A stretch of DNA of 64,000 bases, from contig NZ_CAMJFM010000010.1 of NCBI RefSeq assembly GCF_946404925.1, forward strand, positions 27,493 to 91,492, read 5' to 3'. Positions 54,643-63,917 of the stretch are shown here, in pieces. A program made the position numbers and the translations under genes. The notes beneath the pieces are model-generated. The model was not told the origin of the DNA. It did no database searches and was given only the letters and a program-made list of their open reading frames with translations. Origin of the DNA: an uncultured Prevotella sp. GTDB taxonomy: Bacteria; Bacteroidota; Bacteroidia; Bacteroidales; Bacteroidaceae. Position 1 is the first letter of the stretch, and every line of letters starts with the position of its first letter.

Positions 54643-55168
54643 TATGCTTGCGTGCTTCACGCCATCGCGGGTAGTATTGCGTCATCAGCGCGTAGAATCT
54701 GGCGTTGTGGCTTGGCTCCAGCAGATGGCATAGCTCGTGCACAACCACATGCTCCTGGCACCAGTCGGGCAGTAGTAGCAGATACACTGAGAAGCATAAG
54801 GTTCGGTTTTTCACGTCGCATTGTCCCCAGCGCGATATCATCTTCTTCGCGGTCACCGCCTCAGGCTTTACCCCCATCTCCTTGGCGTGTGCTTCTATCA
54901 TCGGCTTTACTATCTCCATCAGTCGGGCCTTAGCTTCTTTAGTCTGACTTCGGGTATTTATCGGCAACTGGTTGTAGAAGTCGCGCCGCGCCTGCACTTT
55001 CGCCTCCGTCCGCTTGCGCGCCTCAATAATCCAGTCGCGGTGGGCGTTAATAAACTCCAGCACCTTCTTCTTCGTCAACCCAATAGGTGCAGACACATGC
55101 ACATCACCATTCTTCACAATGCGCATACTCAGCCTACTTGTCCACCTATATGTCACCTTTATCGCCAT
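54608..55168 (-). CDS. YgjP-like (M48-type) metallopeptidase
   Basis: This 186-residue protein has the zinc motif HELCHLLEPSHNARF (HExxH plus a distal His) of the YgjP/DUF45 family, preceded by KKMISRWGQC, which is characteristic of the family. Such proteins are putative cytosolic peptidases. ATG 55168 gives MAIKVTYRW and is kept because family homology reaches this start, though it overlaps the GH43 gene by 23 nt. It also overlaps the convergent methyltransferase by 35 bp. Confidence 0.88.
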   Translation of the reverse strand: MAIKVTYRWTSRLSMRIVKNGDVHVSAPIGLTKKKVLEFINAHRDWIIEARKRTEAKVQARRDFYNQLPINTRSQTKEAKARLMEIVKPMIEAHAKEMGVKPEAVTAKKMISRWGQCDVKNRTLCFSVYLLLLPDWCQEHVVVHELCHLLEPSHNARFYALMTQYYPRWREARKHTKAICGGTQNR

Positions 55169-56147
55169 GTATATCTATCTTGGGTATCCTGCCATCCTTC
55201 TTACGCAGGAACTCGCGGAAGGCTGTGGTGCGACGGAAGCCGTTGCCTCCTGATGGGATGCCATCGTGATAAAAAAAATATGAATGGCCCTTGAAGTCGA
55301 TGGTGCCTCCGTGGATGGTAAACGAGCCTGGCGACTCGTCGGTAATGCGACCCTCGTAGTGCCATGGGCCATGGATGCTCTTAGAGGTAGAATATGCCCA
55401 GTGTTCGGGCACGCCGCCTGCTGCATACTCCAAGAAGTAGGTGTCGCCAATCTTATATATCCAAGGGGCTTCCTCGAAACCGGTCTTCATCACGCGCTTG
55501 TTGATCTGGTAGTCCATCTTCATGCAACGAGGGCCAAACTGCGACTCGTCGTCGAGCATGAGGCGCATATCGCAGATTCCATTATTAGCAAAACTCTTGT
55601 CGATGCTGATCATATCAGAGTTAAGTTTGGCATACCAGCAGCCGTTATTGCCCCAGAAGAGCCATGCCTGACCATCGTCATCGATAAACACCGTGGGGTC
55701 TATAAACCCCCAGTAGCCTGGAATGAGCGGCTTGCCAAGTGCATCCTGCCATGGTCCTTCTGGACGATCAGCCACTGCCACACCAATGCCATGTAGATGC
55801 TTGGTGGTATCCTCGGCTGCCACATACCAGTACCACTTGCCATTACGCTCGATTGCCTGTGATGCCCATGCGTTATCGCCCTGCTTGGCCCACTTGAAAT
55901 GGGCTGTGGTCAACACGACGCCATGATCGGTCCAATGCTCCATATCGGTGGTTGAAAACAATTGCCAGTCGGGCATACGGAAGTAAGTGGCCGTATCGAG
56001 ATCGTGACCAGTAAACACATAAAGACGATCGCCCGAAACAACGGGAGCTGGATCGGGGTTGTACATACGATTGCCTACGCGTTTTTGCGCCTGCAATGTG
56101 ATGGCCAACAGGAGTGAGATGGCTGTGATAATGGTTTTCTTATTCAT
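55146..56147 (-). CDS. Exported glycoside hydrolase family 43 protein
   Basis: This 333-residue protein has a signal peptide (about 1-20) and the five-bladed GH43 fold residues: Asp in NPDPAPVV (base), Asp in IDPTVFIDDDG and Glu in FEEAPWIYK (acid). GH43 enzymes are mostly arabinofuranosidases and xylosidases acting on plant hemicellulose or pectin; the exact substrate cannot be told here. It stands alone, away from any SusC/SusD pair. It overlaps the YgjP-like gene by 23 nt. Confidence 0.92.
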   Translation of the reverse strand: MNKKTIITAISLLLAITLQAQKRVGNRMYNPDPAPVVSGDRLYVFTGHDLDTATYFRMPDWQLFSTTDMEHWTDHGVVLTTAHFKWAKQGDNAWASQAIERNGKWYWYVAAEDTTKHLHGIGVAVADRPEGPWQDALGKPLIPGYWGFIDPTVFIDDDGQAWLFWGNNGCWYAKLNSDMISIDKSFANNGICDMRLMLDDESQFGPRCMKMDYQINKRVMKTGFEEAPWIYKIGDTYFLEYAAGGVPEHWAYSTSKSIHGPWHYEGRITDESPGSFTIHGGTIDFKGHSYFFYHDGIPSGGNGFRRTTAFREFLRKKDGRIPKIDIHGDKGDI

Positions 56148-56178
56148 GACAACTTATACATTTTAACTTTTTGCGGTG

Positions 56179-56186
56179 CAAAGATA
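56179..56186 (-). promoter_or_regulatory. -7 promoter box for the GH43 gene
   Basis: TATCTTTG on the minus strand, 31 nt before the start codon. The -33 element is not clear. Confidence 0.55.
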
Positions 56187-56205
56187 TAAAAAAAAACGAT
56201 AACAT

Positions 56206-56236
56206 TTTGTATTTCGCTCGATTTTCACTACCTTTG
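56206..56236 (+). promoter_or_regulatory. Promoter for proS
   Basis: TTTG (56206-56209), 19 bp, TACCTTTG (56229-56236) is a full match; the ATG follows 34 nt later. Confidence 0.85.
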
Positions 56237-56270
56237 CAGGCAAAATTGAAATCAATAGGAAAAAATCGAA

Positions 56271-57752
56271 ATGGCAAAAGAATTAAAAGAATTGACGAAA
56301 AGGGCTGATAACTACAGCCAGTGGTTTAACGACCTGGTTGTAAAGGCTGACTTAGCTGAGCAGAGTGCCGTACGCGGATGTATGGTGATTAAGCCTTATG
56401 GCTACGCCATATGGGAGAAGATGCAGCAGCAACTGGACAAAATGTTTAAGGAGACTGGAGCACAGAACGCATACTTCCCCCTTCTGATACCAAAGTCGTT
56501 CCTATCGAAGGAGGCTGAGCACGTAGAGGGTTTTGCAAAGGAGTGCGCCGTAGTTACTCACTACCGTCTGCGCGCCAAGGAGGATAAGAGTGGCGTAGAG
56601 GTTGACCCAGCCGCTAAGCTGGAGGAGGAACTGATAGTTCGCCCAACATCGGAGACCATCATCTGGAACACTTATAAGAACTGGATTCAGTCGTGGCGTG
56701 ACCTGCCACTGATGTGTAACCAGTGGTGTAACGTGATGCGCTGGGAGATGCGCACACGCCCATTCTTGCGTACATCAGAGTTCTTGTGGCAGGAGGGACA
56801 CACTGCTCACGCTACACGCGAGGAGGCTGAGGAGGAAGCACAGAAAATGCTGAAGGTTTACGCTAAGTTTGCCGAGGAGTGGATGGCTGTGCCTGTGGTA
56901 CAGGGAGTAAAGAGCGAGACAGAGCGTTTTGCTGGCGCGCTGGACACTTACACCATCGAGGCTATGATGCAGGACGGTAAGGCGCTGCAGAGCGGTACAA
57001 GCCACTTCCTGGGGCAGAACTTTGCCAAGGCATTCGAGGTGACCTATCTTAATAAGGAGAACAAGCCTGAGTACGTATGGGCTACATCGTGGGGGGTTTC
57101 AACCCGACTGATTGGTGCGCTGATTATGACTCACAGCGACGACAACGGACTGGTATTGCCTCCACGCCTGGCTCCTATACAGGTAGTGATTATTCCTATC
57201 GCCAATAAGCCTGAGCAGCTGGAGCAGGTGAACAGCGCCGTACAGCCTATCATCGACGAGCTGCGCCAGAAGGGCATCAGCGTAAAGTTTGACGATGCTG
57301 ACAACAAGCGTCCTGGATTTAAGTTTGCCGACTACGAGCTGAAGGGTGTGCCTGTACGCTTGGTTCTGGGTGCTCGCGACCTGGAGAACGGCACCATCGA
57401 GGTGATGCGTCGCGATACCTTAGAGAAGGAGACTCGCTCTATCGAGGGCATTGCTCAGTATGTAGAGCAGCTGCTTGAGGACATCCAGCAGAACATATTC
57501 AAGAAGGCCAAGGACTATCGTGATGCTCACATCTACGAGTGCGAGAACTACGAGGAGTTTAAGGAGAAGGTGAAGGACGGAGGATTCTTCCTGTGCCACT
57601 GGGACGGTACCGCCGAGACCGAGGCGAAGATCAAGGAGGAGACTCAGGCTACCATACGCTGCGTGCCATTTGGTGTAGAGCAGACGCCTGGAGTAGATAT
57701 GGTAACTCGTAAGCCAGCTAAGGCTCGTGTGATTATAGCTAGAAGCTACTAA
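56271..57752 (+). CDS. proS: Prolyl-tRNA synthetase
   Basis: ProS attaches proline to its tRNA. The 493-residue, archaeal/eukaryote-like short form without an inserted editing domain shows the class II motif 2 region ([20 protein letters not shown]), the [14 protein letters not shown] segment and a C-terminal anticodon-binding domain ([14 protein letters not shown]). It has a strong promoter and a strong terminator, so it is monocistronic. Confidence 0.96.
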   Translation: MAKELKELTKRADNYSQWFNDLVVKADLAEQSAVRGCMVIKPYGYAIWEKMQQQLDKMFKETGAQNAYFPLLIPKSFLSKEAEHVEGFAKECAVVTHYRLRAKEDKSGVEVDPAAKLEEELIVRPTSETIIWNTYKNWIQSWRDLPLMCNQWCNVMRWEMRTRPFLRTSEFLWQEGHTAHATREEAEEEAQKMLKVYAKFAEEWMAVPVVQGVKSETERFAGALDTYTIEAMMQDGKALQSGTSHFLGQNFAKAFEVTYLNKENKPEYVWATSWGVSTRLIGALIMTHSDDNGLVLPPRLAPIQVVIIPIANKPEQLEQVNSAVQPIIDELRQKGISVKFDDADNKRPGFKFADYELKGVPVRLVLGARDLENGTIEVMRRDTLEKETRSIEGIAQYVEQLLEDIQQNIFKKAKDYRDAHIYECENYEEFKEKVKDGGFFLCHWDGTAETEAKIKEETQATIRCVPFGVEQTPGVDMVTRKPAKARVIIARSY

Positions 57753-57773
57753 GTATTCAAGAATACAAAGCAA

Positions 57774-57805
57774 AAGAGGAACCTTCGCAGGTTCCTCTTT
57801 TTTTA
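57774..57805 (+). terminator. Intrinsic terminator of proS
   Basis: AAAGAGGAACCT (57774-57785) pairs with AGGTTCCTCTTT (57790-57801) around TCGC, followed by a T run. Confidence 0.95.
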
Positions 57806-57905
57806 ACCATAAACTAATGTTCTAAAAATATAATCAAACATTACTTTATGGAGGTCGAAATATCACTTACCTCACGATAAACGATCTTCTAATTAACCTT
57901 AATAA

Positions 57906-57937
57906 TCTAATACCATGAAAAACACGGTGCAAAGGTA
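57906..57937 (+). other. Possible relic gene start in the proS-DUF3256 gap
   Basis: The 57806-57986 gap holds no gene. It does contain AATAATCTAATACC just before ATGAAAAAC, the style of leader seen before Bacteroidetes exported-protein genes, followed by a stop after seven codons. The minus strand has an orphan TACCTTTG at 57930-57937. It may be a remnant of a deleted gene. Confidence 0.35.
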
Positions 57938-57986
57938 GACTTTTTCTTTAGAAAGCGGTAAATTAGAAGAAGGAAATCGCAGTATG

Positions 57987-58454
57987 TTAACGTTTTTTCA
58001 ACAAATCATCGTCGCGCTTTACGATATTTTGCAATTTTAATCGGTTGATGCGCTGCTGCTGTGCCTCGGTAAGTACGGGCTGAGCAATGGGTTGCCATGT
58101 GGCAGAATAGTAGTGTACCCTACTCTCTCCGTAGATGGAATCGACCATAAAGGTTTCGACCACGGCCACCACGCTGTCGAGCGCCACCATATCGACACGC
58201 AGCGAGGAATTCATCTGGATCGACAGGCTATCATCGCCCAACGACAGCATCTGGCTGGTGCCACCAAGCTGATTGTGCACCTCGGCCTTCATGCCCGAGT
58301 CGATAAAGTCGATAAAGTCAAGACGATTATTCTTTGAGAGATAAGGCATAAGGGAGTCAGGCATCTCCCTGAAAGCATCGCGTATCTGGATGCTTTGGGC
58401 TGATGCCTGACTAAATGTGGCGGCCACTAACAGGGCCATAAACAGTTTCTTCAT
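57987..58454 (-). CDS. DUF3256-like exported protein
   Basis: This 155-residue protein has a signal peptide (about 1-20) and the pattern FREMPDSLMPYLSKNNRLDF followed by IDFIDSGMKAEVHNQLGG, which I recognise from DUF3256, a Bacteroidetes family. It is somewhat shorter than the family members I recall. No function is known. It begins directly at the stop of the phenylacetate-CoA ligase gene and so belongs to the same transcript. Confidence 0.75.
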   Translation of the reverse strand: MKKLFMALLVAATFSQASAQSIQIRDAFREMPDSLMPYLSKNNRLDFIDFIDSGMKAEVHNQLGGTSQMLSLGDDSLSIQMNSSLRVDMVALDSVVAVVETFMVDSIYGESRVHYYSATWQPIAQPVLTEAQQQRINRLKLQNIVKRDDDLLKKR

Positions 58455-59795
58455 TTATCCGCGAGAGGGTCTTAAATCTTTTACACGTACGGCCTTGCCC
58501 TCGCTTACAGGCAGCGAGCCCTTCTTGACGAGCTTGACCTGAGGCGTGAGCAAAATCTCATCCTTCAATGCACGCTGGATGTCCTTCATCATCTTCTGCA
58601 TCTCTGGATAGATATCGGTCTCCAGTCCGTCGAGCTCAACCTCTACGGTCATCACATCGTTGTCGTCGATAGTCTCGAGGGTGATGAGGTAGTTGCTGCC
58701 CAAACCAGGATACTGAACCAGAATTTTCTCGACCTGCATGGGGAATACGTTAACGCCCTTGATGATGAACATATCGTCGGTACGGCCCTTGATGCGGTCG
58801 ATACGACGGTGGGTGCGGCCACACTTACATGGTTCGGCAATGATACGGGTGAGATCGCGCGTGCGATAACGCAGGATGGGCATCATGTCGCGGTCGAGCG
58901 TGGTGAGTACCATCTCGCCCATCTCGCCATCGGGTACAGGCTCGAGGGTGTCGGGATCGACAATCTCTACGATATAGTTATCCTCCCAGAGGTGCATACC
59001 ATCCTGATACTTACACTCGAAGGCTACACCAGGGCCGTTCATTTCGGTCATTCCGAAAGAGTTGTAGGCCTTTACGCCCAGCATTTTCTCGATGCGGCGG
59101 CGCTGCTCCTCGGTGTGAGGCTCGGCTCCGATGCAGAGTGTGCGGAGCTTGGTGCTGGCGGGGTCGACACCCTCTTCCTTAAACACCTCGGCCAAGCGGA
59201 TGGCATACGAGGGAATGGCGTGGAGGGCTGTGGTGCCAAAGTCCTTGATAAACTTGATCTGACGCTTAGAGTTACCAGCTGCTGCAGGCACCGTCATAGC
59301 GCCCAGCCACTCGGCTCCATACTGAAAACCAAGACCACCGGTAAACATACCATAACCAGATGAATTCTGGAACACATCGCTCTTGCGACAACCCACCATA
59401 TAGAGGTTGCGGGCAATCATGTTAGCCCACGAGCAGATGTCGTGCTCAGAATAGACTACCACGCAAGGATTGCCTGTAGTGCCACTGGTAGAGTGGATAC
59501 GAACAGCATCGTCGAGATTGCCTCCTACGAATCCGTAAGGATAGTTGTCGCGCAGATCCTGCTTAGTGGTGAAAGGAATCTTTCGCAGGTCGTCGAGCGA
59601 GTTGATCGAGTCAGCTGTGATGCCTGCCTCGCCCAAACGCTTCTTGTAGAAAGGCGATTTAAGACATACCTGAATGGTGTCCTTTAGTTTCTTAACTTGG
59701 AGCTGCTGGAGCTGCTCTCTTGGCATGGTCTCGAGTTCGGGCTGCCAGTACTCGCCATCGGGCTTGATGGTAGCCATAATCTTCTCGTCAGTCAT
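58455..59795 (-). CDS. paaK: Phenylacetate-CoA ligase family protein
   Basis: This 446-residue adenylate-forming enzyme activates aryl acids with CoA. It has the ATP-binding motif HSTSGTTGNPCVVVYS, NSFGMTEMNGPG and the C-terminal GRTDDMFIIKGVNVFP. In anaerobic Bacteroidales, homologues often lie beside indolepyruvate ferredoxin oxidoreductase genes and are linked to aromatic amino-acid use; those genes are absent here. ATG 59795 gives MTDEKIM; ATG 59777 is an alternative. Confidence 0.9.
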   Translation of the reverse strand: MTDEKIMATIKPDGEYWQPELETMPREQLQQLQVKKLKDTIQVCLKSPFYKKRLGEAGITADSINSLDDLRKIPFTTKQDLRDNYPYGFVGGNLDDAVRIHSTSGTTGNPCVVVYSEHDICSWANMIARNLYMVGCRKSDVFQNSSGYGMFTGGLGFQYGAEWLGAMTVPAAAGNSKRQIKFIKDFGTTALHAIPSYAIRLAEVFKEEGVDPASTKLRTLCIGAEPHTEEQRRRIEKMLGVKAYNSFGMTEMNGPGVAFECKYQDGMHLWEDNYIVEIVDPDTLEPVPDGEMGEMVLTTLDRDMMPILRYRTRDLTRIIAEPCKCGRTHRRIDRIKGRTDDMFIIKGVNVFPMQVEKILVQYPGLGSNYLITLETIDDNDVMTVEVELDGLETDIYPEMQKMMKDIQRALKDEILLTPQVKLVKKGSLPVSEGKAVRVKDLRPSRG

Positions 59796-59824
59796 ATCTT
59801 ATAGTATATTTGGTTATCGGACTA

Positions 59825-59858
59825 TTTTACCTTTTTACTTTTTTACCTTTTTATTTTT
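59825..59858 (+). repeat. Micro-repeat at rsmE 3' end (TTTTTAC family)
   Basis: TTTTACC, TTTTTAC, TTTTTTACC, TTTTTA, TTTTTG: almost the same 40 bp as the rnfC-rnfD spacer 18 kb away. On the rsmE strand it supplies the last Lys and the stop. Confidence 0.9.
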
Positions 59859-60570
59859 GAGCAAGCTGCATCATCATGACGGCCGAAAGACCAGCAGTCT
59901 CTGTGCGCAGGCGACTCTCGCCAAGGCTTACAGAAACCCAGCCTGCATCTACAGCCTGACGAACCTCGTCGATAGAGAAATCGCCCTCTGGACCAACAAG
60001 CACGGTGACATCGACAGTATCGGATGGTTTGCGAAGCTCGTCGAACAGATCGACGCGTGGCACCTCGTCGTAGCAATGGGCTATATACTTACGGCCCTCG
60101 AGGGGCTGCTTGAGGAAGGCATCGAAGTGCACCATCTCGTTGACACGAGGTTTCCAGGCCTTGCGGCTCTGCTTAACGGCAGCTGTGATAATCTTATCGA
60201 GGCGCACCAGCTTGACCAGGCGGCGCTCTGAGAATTTGCAATTAACAAACGACGCCTCGTCGAAACCGATCTCGGTGGCCTTCTCCATCATCCACTCCAT
60301 GCGATCCATCATCTTGGTGGGCGCGATGGCCAGGTGCAGATGTCCCTTCCACTGGCGCTCCTGCGGCAGTTTCTCGAGAATCTCGTAGTAACAATGATGT
60401 GTAGCGGCTACAGTAACCTGAGCGCGGTAGTAATTACCCTCGCCATCCATCAGAAACAGCTCGTCGCCACTCTTCAGGCGCAACACACGCATAGCGTGCA
60501 TCGCCTCGTCGGTAGGCAATTCTGTCTGATTTTCGGCATCAGGCACAAAGAAATATCTTGTTTCCTTCAT
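59851..60570 (-). CDS. rsmE: 16S rRNA (uracil-1498-N3)-methyltransferase
   Basis: RsmE methylates U1498 of 16S rRNA. The 239-residue SPOUT protein has the N-terminal PUA-like part (MRVLRLKSGDELFLMDGEG), the SAM-knot motif VLVGPEGDFSIDEV and SLGESRLRTETAGL. It ends in the micro-repeat just after MMQLAQK. It follows the nucleoside permease gene after 15 nt on the same strand. Confidence 0.95.
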   Translation of the reverse strand: MKETRYFFVPDAENQTELPTDEAMHAMRVLRLKSGDELFLMDGEGNYYRAQVTVAATHHCYYEILEKLPQERQWKGHLHLAIAPTKMMDRMEWMMEKATEIGFDEASFVNCKFSERRLVKLVRLDKIITAAVKQSRKAWKPRVNEMVHFDAFLKQPLEGRKYIAHCYDEVPRVDLFDELRKPSDTVDVTVLVGPEGDFSIDEVRQAVDAGWVSVSLGESRLRTETAGLSAVMMMQLAQK

Positions 60571-60585
60571 ATCTAAATATATGTA

Positions 60586-61899
60586 TTATTTTTTCTTTTC
60601 AGGATGGAATACCAGGGCAAACGATACGCCAACTGCCAATGCGAAGGCAGCAAAGATAAACCAGCAGGTGGTCCACTCGCCCTGCAAGTAACCATTCTCC
60701 CAATAACAGTAGTGATTAACAATCTCGCCAGCAGCAAGTGTGCCAACTGTGGCACCAATACCGTTGGTCATCATCATGAACAATCCCTGAGCCGAAGCCT
60801 TGATGCTGGCCTCGCACTCCTGATCGACAAAGATACCGCCAGAGACATTGAAAAAGTCGAAGGCAACACCATAGACGATACACGAGAGGATGAACATGAT
60901 AACACCTGGCATAGCAGGATTACCCACACCAAAGAAACCAAAGCGGAACACCCATGCAAACATAGACATGAGCATAACCACCTTAATACCATATCGCTTG
61001 AGGAAGAATGGAATCATGAGAATGCACAGCGCCTCGCTAATCTGCGAGATGCTAGTGAGCAGGGTGGCATTGTTGGCTGCAAACGAGCTGGCTACAGCGG
61101 CATCGGCACTACCCTTGAAGCTGGTGATGAACGGACCGGCATAGCCGTTGGTTACCTGCAAGCACATACCCAGCAGCGCAGAGAAGATGAAGAACAGCGC
61201 CATCTGCTTGCTCTTGAACAGTTTGAAAGCATTGAGGCCAAGACTCTCGATGAGCGACACCTTCTCCTTGCGAACCACCTGGCACTCAGGCAGGGTGAAG
61301 CAGTAGAAGAACAGGGCCACACTGAGAATACCAGACACAAAAAACTGCATGTAAGTGTACTGGAACTTAAAGTCGTTATCGGCCAGCGTCATAGAGAAAC
61401 TGCCGTCTTGCCATACGGCGCAGTTAACAAACCACATGGTAACGATGAAACCTACGGTGCCAAGCACACGGATTGGCGGGAAGTCCTTAACAGTATCGCC
61501 ACCATTATTCTTAAGTATAGTAAATGCTGTGGTATTGGCCAGAGCGATGGTTGGCATGAAGAATGCCACGCTGATGGTGTATAATGCGATAAACAGCGAC
61601 TTGTTAGGCAGCTCCTGACCAAAGCCAGCCTGCATGCCCAGCCACCAGCAACCCAGCATAAAGCCGCCAGCTGCCAGATGGCACAATCCCAACAATCGCT
61701 GAGGTTGGATGTACTTATCGGCCACAATGCCCATCAATGTAGGCATAAAGATACTTACGATACCCTGAATAGCATAGAACCAAGAGATCTTGTCGCCCAG
61801 TCCGGCTACTCCAAGGTAGTTTCCCATACATGTAAGATAAGCTCCCCAGACTGCGAACTCCAGGAAGTTCATCAAAGACAATCGGAATTTCAGATTCAT
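60586..61899 (-). CDS. Nucleoside permease-type MFS transporter
   Basis: This 437-residue membrane protein has about 12 helices and belongs to the NupG-like nucleoside:H+ symporter family (start MNLKFRLSLMNFLEFAVWGA, then PTLMGIVADKYI, and C-terminal GLFMMMTNGIGATVG). It probably imports nucleosides. It is followed by rsmE after 15 nt and preceded by the DUF4296 lipoprotein gene, 8 nt away. Confidence 0.92.
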   Translation of the reverse strand: MNLKFRLSLMNFLEFAVWGAYLTCMGNYLGVAGLGDKISWFYAIQGIVSIFMPTLMGIVADKYIQPQRLLGLCHLAAGGFMLGCWWLGMQAGFGQELPNKSLFIALYTISVAFFMPTIALANTTAFTILKNNGGDTVKDFPPIRVLGTVGFIVTMWFVNCAVWQDGSFSMTLADNDFKFQYTYMQFFVSGILSVALFFYCFTLPECQVVRKEKVSLIESLGLNAFKLFKSKQMALFFIFSALLGMCLQVTNGYAGPFITSFKGSADAAVASSFAANNATLLTSISQISEALCILMIPFFLKRYGIKVVMLMSMFAWVFRFGFFGVGNPAMPGVIMFILSCIVYGVAFDFFNVSGGIFVDQECEASIKASAQGLFMMMTNGIGATVGTLAAGEIVNHYCYWENGYLQGEWTTCWFIFAAFALAVGVSFALVFHPEKKK

Positions 61900-61907
61900 A
61901 ATTATAC

Positions 61908-62870
61908 TTAGTTATTGGGTTTTAAATTCTGTTTTATCATGTGTCCCTGGCGCATTCTGTTCAACTCGCCTACAGTCATAGGCTTATTAGACGGATGCGG
62001 CATAGGACGTCGCAGCGAGTCGTACTGGGCAGAGTCGGGCTTGAGGATACGGGCTGTATCGATCATCGGCTTCTGGGCCGCAGCAGGCTGCTCGATAATC
62101 TTGTTGTGGAACTTGGCCAACTGGATATTGTTGATAAACAGCAGGCACAGATTGTTGGTATTATCAGTACTTGGGCGCAGACCACACATAATGAAGCCCT
62201 TGAGAGACTTGACACGTTCCTTACAGTAAGGAATGCGCAGACTTGAGGGGCCTGATGATGTGATGGTGGTAAATGCCTTGCTAGTACTATCGTTAGCATA
62301 GGTGACGCTGACATAGGCTACAGCCTGGCGATTGCCATTCTGCATGAGCCACGTGTTGTCGAAGCTCATCAAGAAGCTGTCGCCCTCGTGGAAAGTAGTG
62401 TCGGCCTGCTGACAGAATGTGTAGAGATGGTATGGGCGATCGTTGAACAGCATGACCATACGCTGACCACCCCAAACATCGATAGTATCGCGACTGGTAG
62501 AGTTAGATACAAGACTCTGGAACTCGTTGACAGCAGCACCATATTTCTCGGCCTCCTTATTCAGGCGGCTCTGAACATTCTTATAAACCTCCTGGAATCT
62601 ATCAGCGCGGGTATAGTAATACACCAGCGAAGAATCGAATTCGGCCTGGGTAACGCCATGCTCCTTGAGCACCATGTCGAAGGCAAGGCGGCGATTGTAG
62701 TCGGCATTGCCATCTTGCTGGGCGGCCACACCCTGAGCGATGTGATAGTCGTAGATAAGGTCTTCCATATCGTCGGGCTGGATAAACTGCGACGGTACTT
62801 CGGGCTTACAGCTAGCGAACAACGCAACTGCTGCCACCATATTAATAATATGTAGAACCTTACTCTTCAA
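61908..62870 (-). CDS. DUF4296 lipoprotein
   Basis: This 320-residue protein has a lipobox FASC (Cys21) and the DUF4296 pattern (MEDLIYDYHIAQG, then FDMVLKEHGVTQAEFDSSLV). The family is a Bacteroidetes group often found near lspA. Its C-terminal region (about 240-320) is Pro and Lys-rich. It overlaps lspA by 11 nt; its function is unknown. Confidence 0.85.
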   Translation of the reverse strand: MKSKVLHIINMVAAVALFASCKPEVPSQFIQPDDMEDLIYDYHIAQGVAAQQDGNADYNRRLAFDMVLKEHGVTQAEFDSSLVYYYTRADRFQEVYKNVQSRLNKEAEKYGAAVNEFQSLVSNSTSRDTIDVWGGQRMVMLFNDRPYHLYTFCQQADTTFHEGDSFLMSFDNTWLMQNGNRQAVAYVSVTYANDSTSKAFTTITSSGPSSLRIPYCKERVKSLKGFIMCGLRPSTDNTNNLCLLFINNIQLAKFHNKIIEQPAAAQKPMIDTARILKPDSAQYDSLRRPMPHPSNKPMTVGELNRMRQGHMIKQNLKPNN

Positions 62871-63510
62871 CTTTCTTCTCTTCTTCTTTCTTTAATGATA
62901 TCTTACTAATCTCCTCGCGATAGAACAACAGCAGCCAAACCACGCTGACGCTGATACTGGCATCGGCAAAGTTGAACACAGGACTGAAGAACACAAAGTG
63001 ATCGCCACCAACAAACGGCATCCAAGTGGGCCACTCTGTCTCAATCAGCGGGAAGTAGAACATGTCTACCACCTTACCCATAAGGAATGGCGCATAGCCA
63101 GAACCAAAGGGTACGAAATAAGACAGATAATAGGGCGACGACTCGTTGAACACCAGTCCGTAGAACATGCAGTCGATAAGGTTGCCAGCTGCACCAGCCA
63201 GCACCATCGACAGACAGACGATATAGCCTGTACGGGCATTCTTCCTGACCTGCTGCCAGATGTAATAACCCAGCACACAGATGGCTGCCACACGGAACAG
63301 CGAGAGCACAATCTTGCTGCCCAGCTGCATGCCGAAAGCCATACCCATATTCTCGATAAACGTGATGTAGAACCAGTCGAACACATGAATGCTCTCGTGG
63401 AGCGACATCGAGGTCTTTACCCAGATTTTAATCGTCTGGTCAATAAGGAGAATGGCGACAACTATCAGCGTCGCCAATCTGCCTTTTGTGATAAGAGAAC
63501 TTCGCGTCAC
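62860..63510 (-). CDS. lspA: Lipoprotein signal peptidase
   Basis: LspA cleaves the signal of prolipoproteins. The 216-residue protein has four membrane helices and the catalytic Asp residues in GAAGNLIDCMFYG and FNFADASISV. The middle loop (FNESSPYYLSYFVPFGSGYA) and a basic C-terminal tail (KISLKKEEEKKVEE) make it longer than the enterobacterial form. It overlaps the dksA-like gene by 4 nt and the DUF4296 lipoprotein gene by 11 nt. Confidence 0.95.
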   Translation of the reverse strand: MTRSSLITKGRLATLIVVAILLIDQTIKIWVKTSMSLHESIHVFDWFYITFIENMGMAFGMQLGSKIVLSLFRVAAICVLGYYIWQQVRKNARTGYIVCLSMVLAGAAGNLIDCMFYGLVFNESSPYYLSYFVPFGSGYAPFLMGKVVDMFYFPLIETEWPTWMPFVGGDHFVFFSPVFNFADASISVSVVWLLLFYREEISKISLKKEEEKKVEE

Positions 63511-63887
63511 TTCTTCTGGTTAAGCTTAGACTCAACACTAAGGGTTGCGTGAGGAACAGCACGAAGACGCTCCTTTGGAATAAGCTTACCTGTAATACGG
63601 TCGATACCATAGGTCTTGTTCTCGATACGTACCAAGGCTGCCTTCAAACCCTGAATGAACTTCTGCTGGCGTGCAGCCATAGAGATGAGCTCCTCCTTAG
63701 ACTGAGTTGCACTACCCTCCTCCAATGCCTTGTAGGTGGGTGATGTATCGTCTACATCGTTGCTATCCTCGTTGGTAAGTACGCGCATCATCTGCTCGTA
63801 GTCACGCTTGGCCAATGCCATCTTTTCGTTGATAATCTGACGGAACTCCTCGAGCTCTTCGTCAGTATAGCGAGTCTTCTCTGCCAT
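63507..63887 (-). CDS. TraR/DksA family protein without zinc-finger cysteines
   Basis: This 126-residue protein matches the DksA/TraR coiled-coil proteins that bind the RNA polymerase secondary channel. It has the helical N-part (EELEEFRQIINEKMALAKRD, then EEGSATQSKEELISMAARQQ) and the C-terminal GKLIPKERLRAVPHATLSVE. The zinc-finger Cys residues are all missing; YGIDRITG has Asp at the first Cys position. Function may differ from zinc DksA. It overlaps lspA by 4 nt and lies between ileS (probable) and lspA. Confidence 0.9.
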   Translation of the reverse strand: MAEKTRYTDEELEEFRQIINEKMALAKRDYEQMMRVLTNEDSNDVDDTSPTYKALEEGSATQSKEELISMAARQQKFIQGLKAALVRIENKTYGIDRITGKLIPKERLRAVPHATLSVESKLNQKK

Positions 63888-63917
63888 AATTCAAATGATT
63901 TAGTTATTGATTATTAT

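Noticed and set aside
60604..61584. 326-residue open frame antisense to the nucleoside permease
   Set aside because: A shadow of the permease gene; no start context or recognisable motif.
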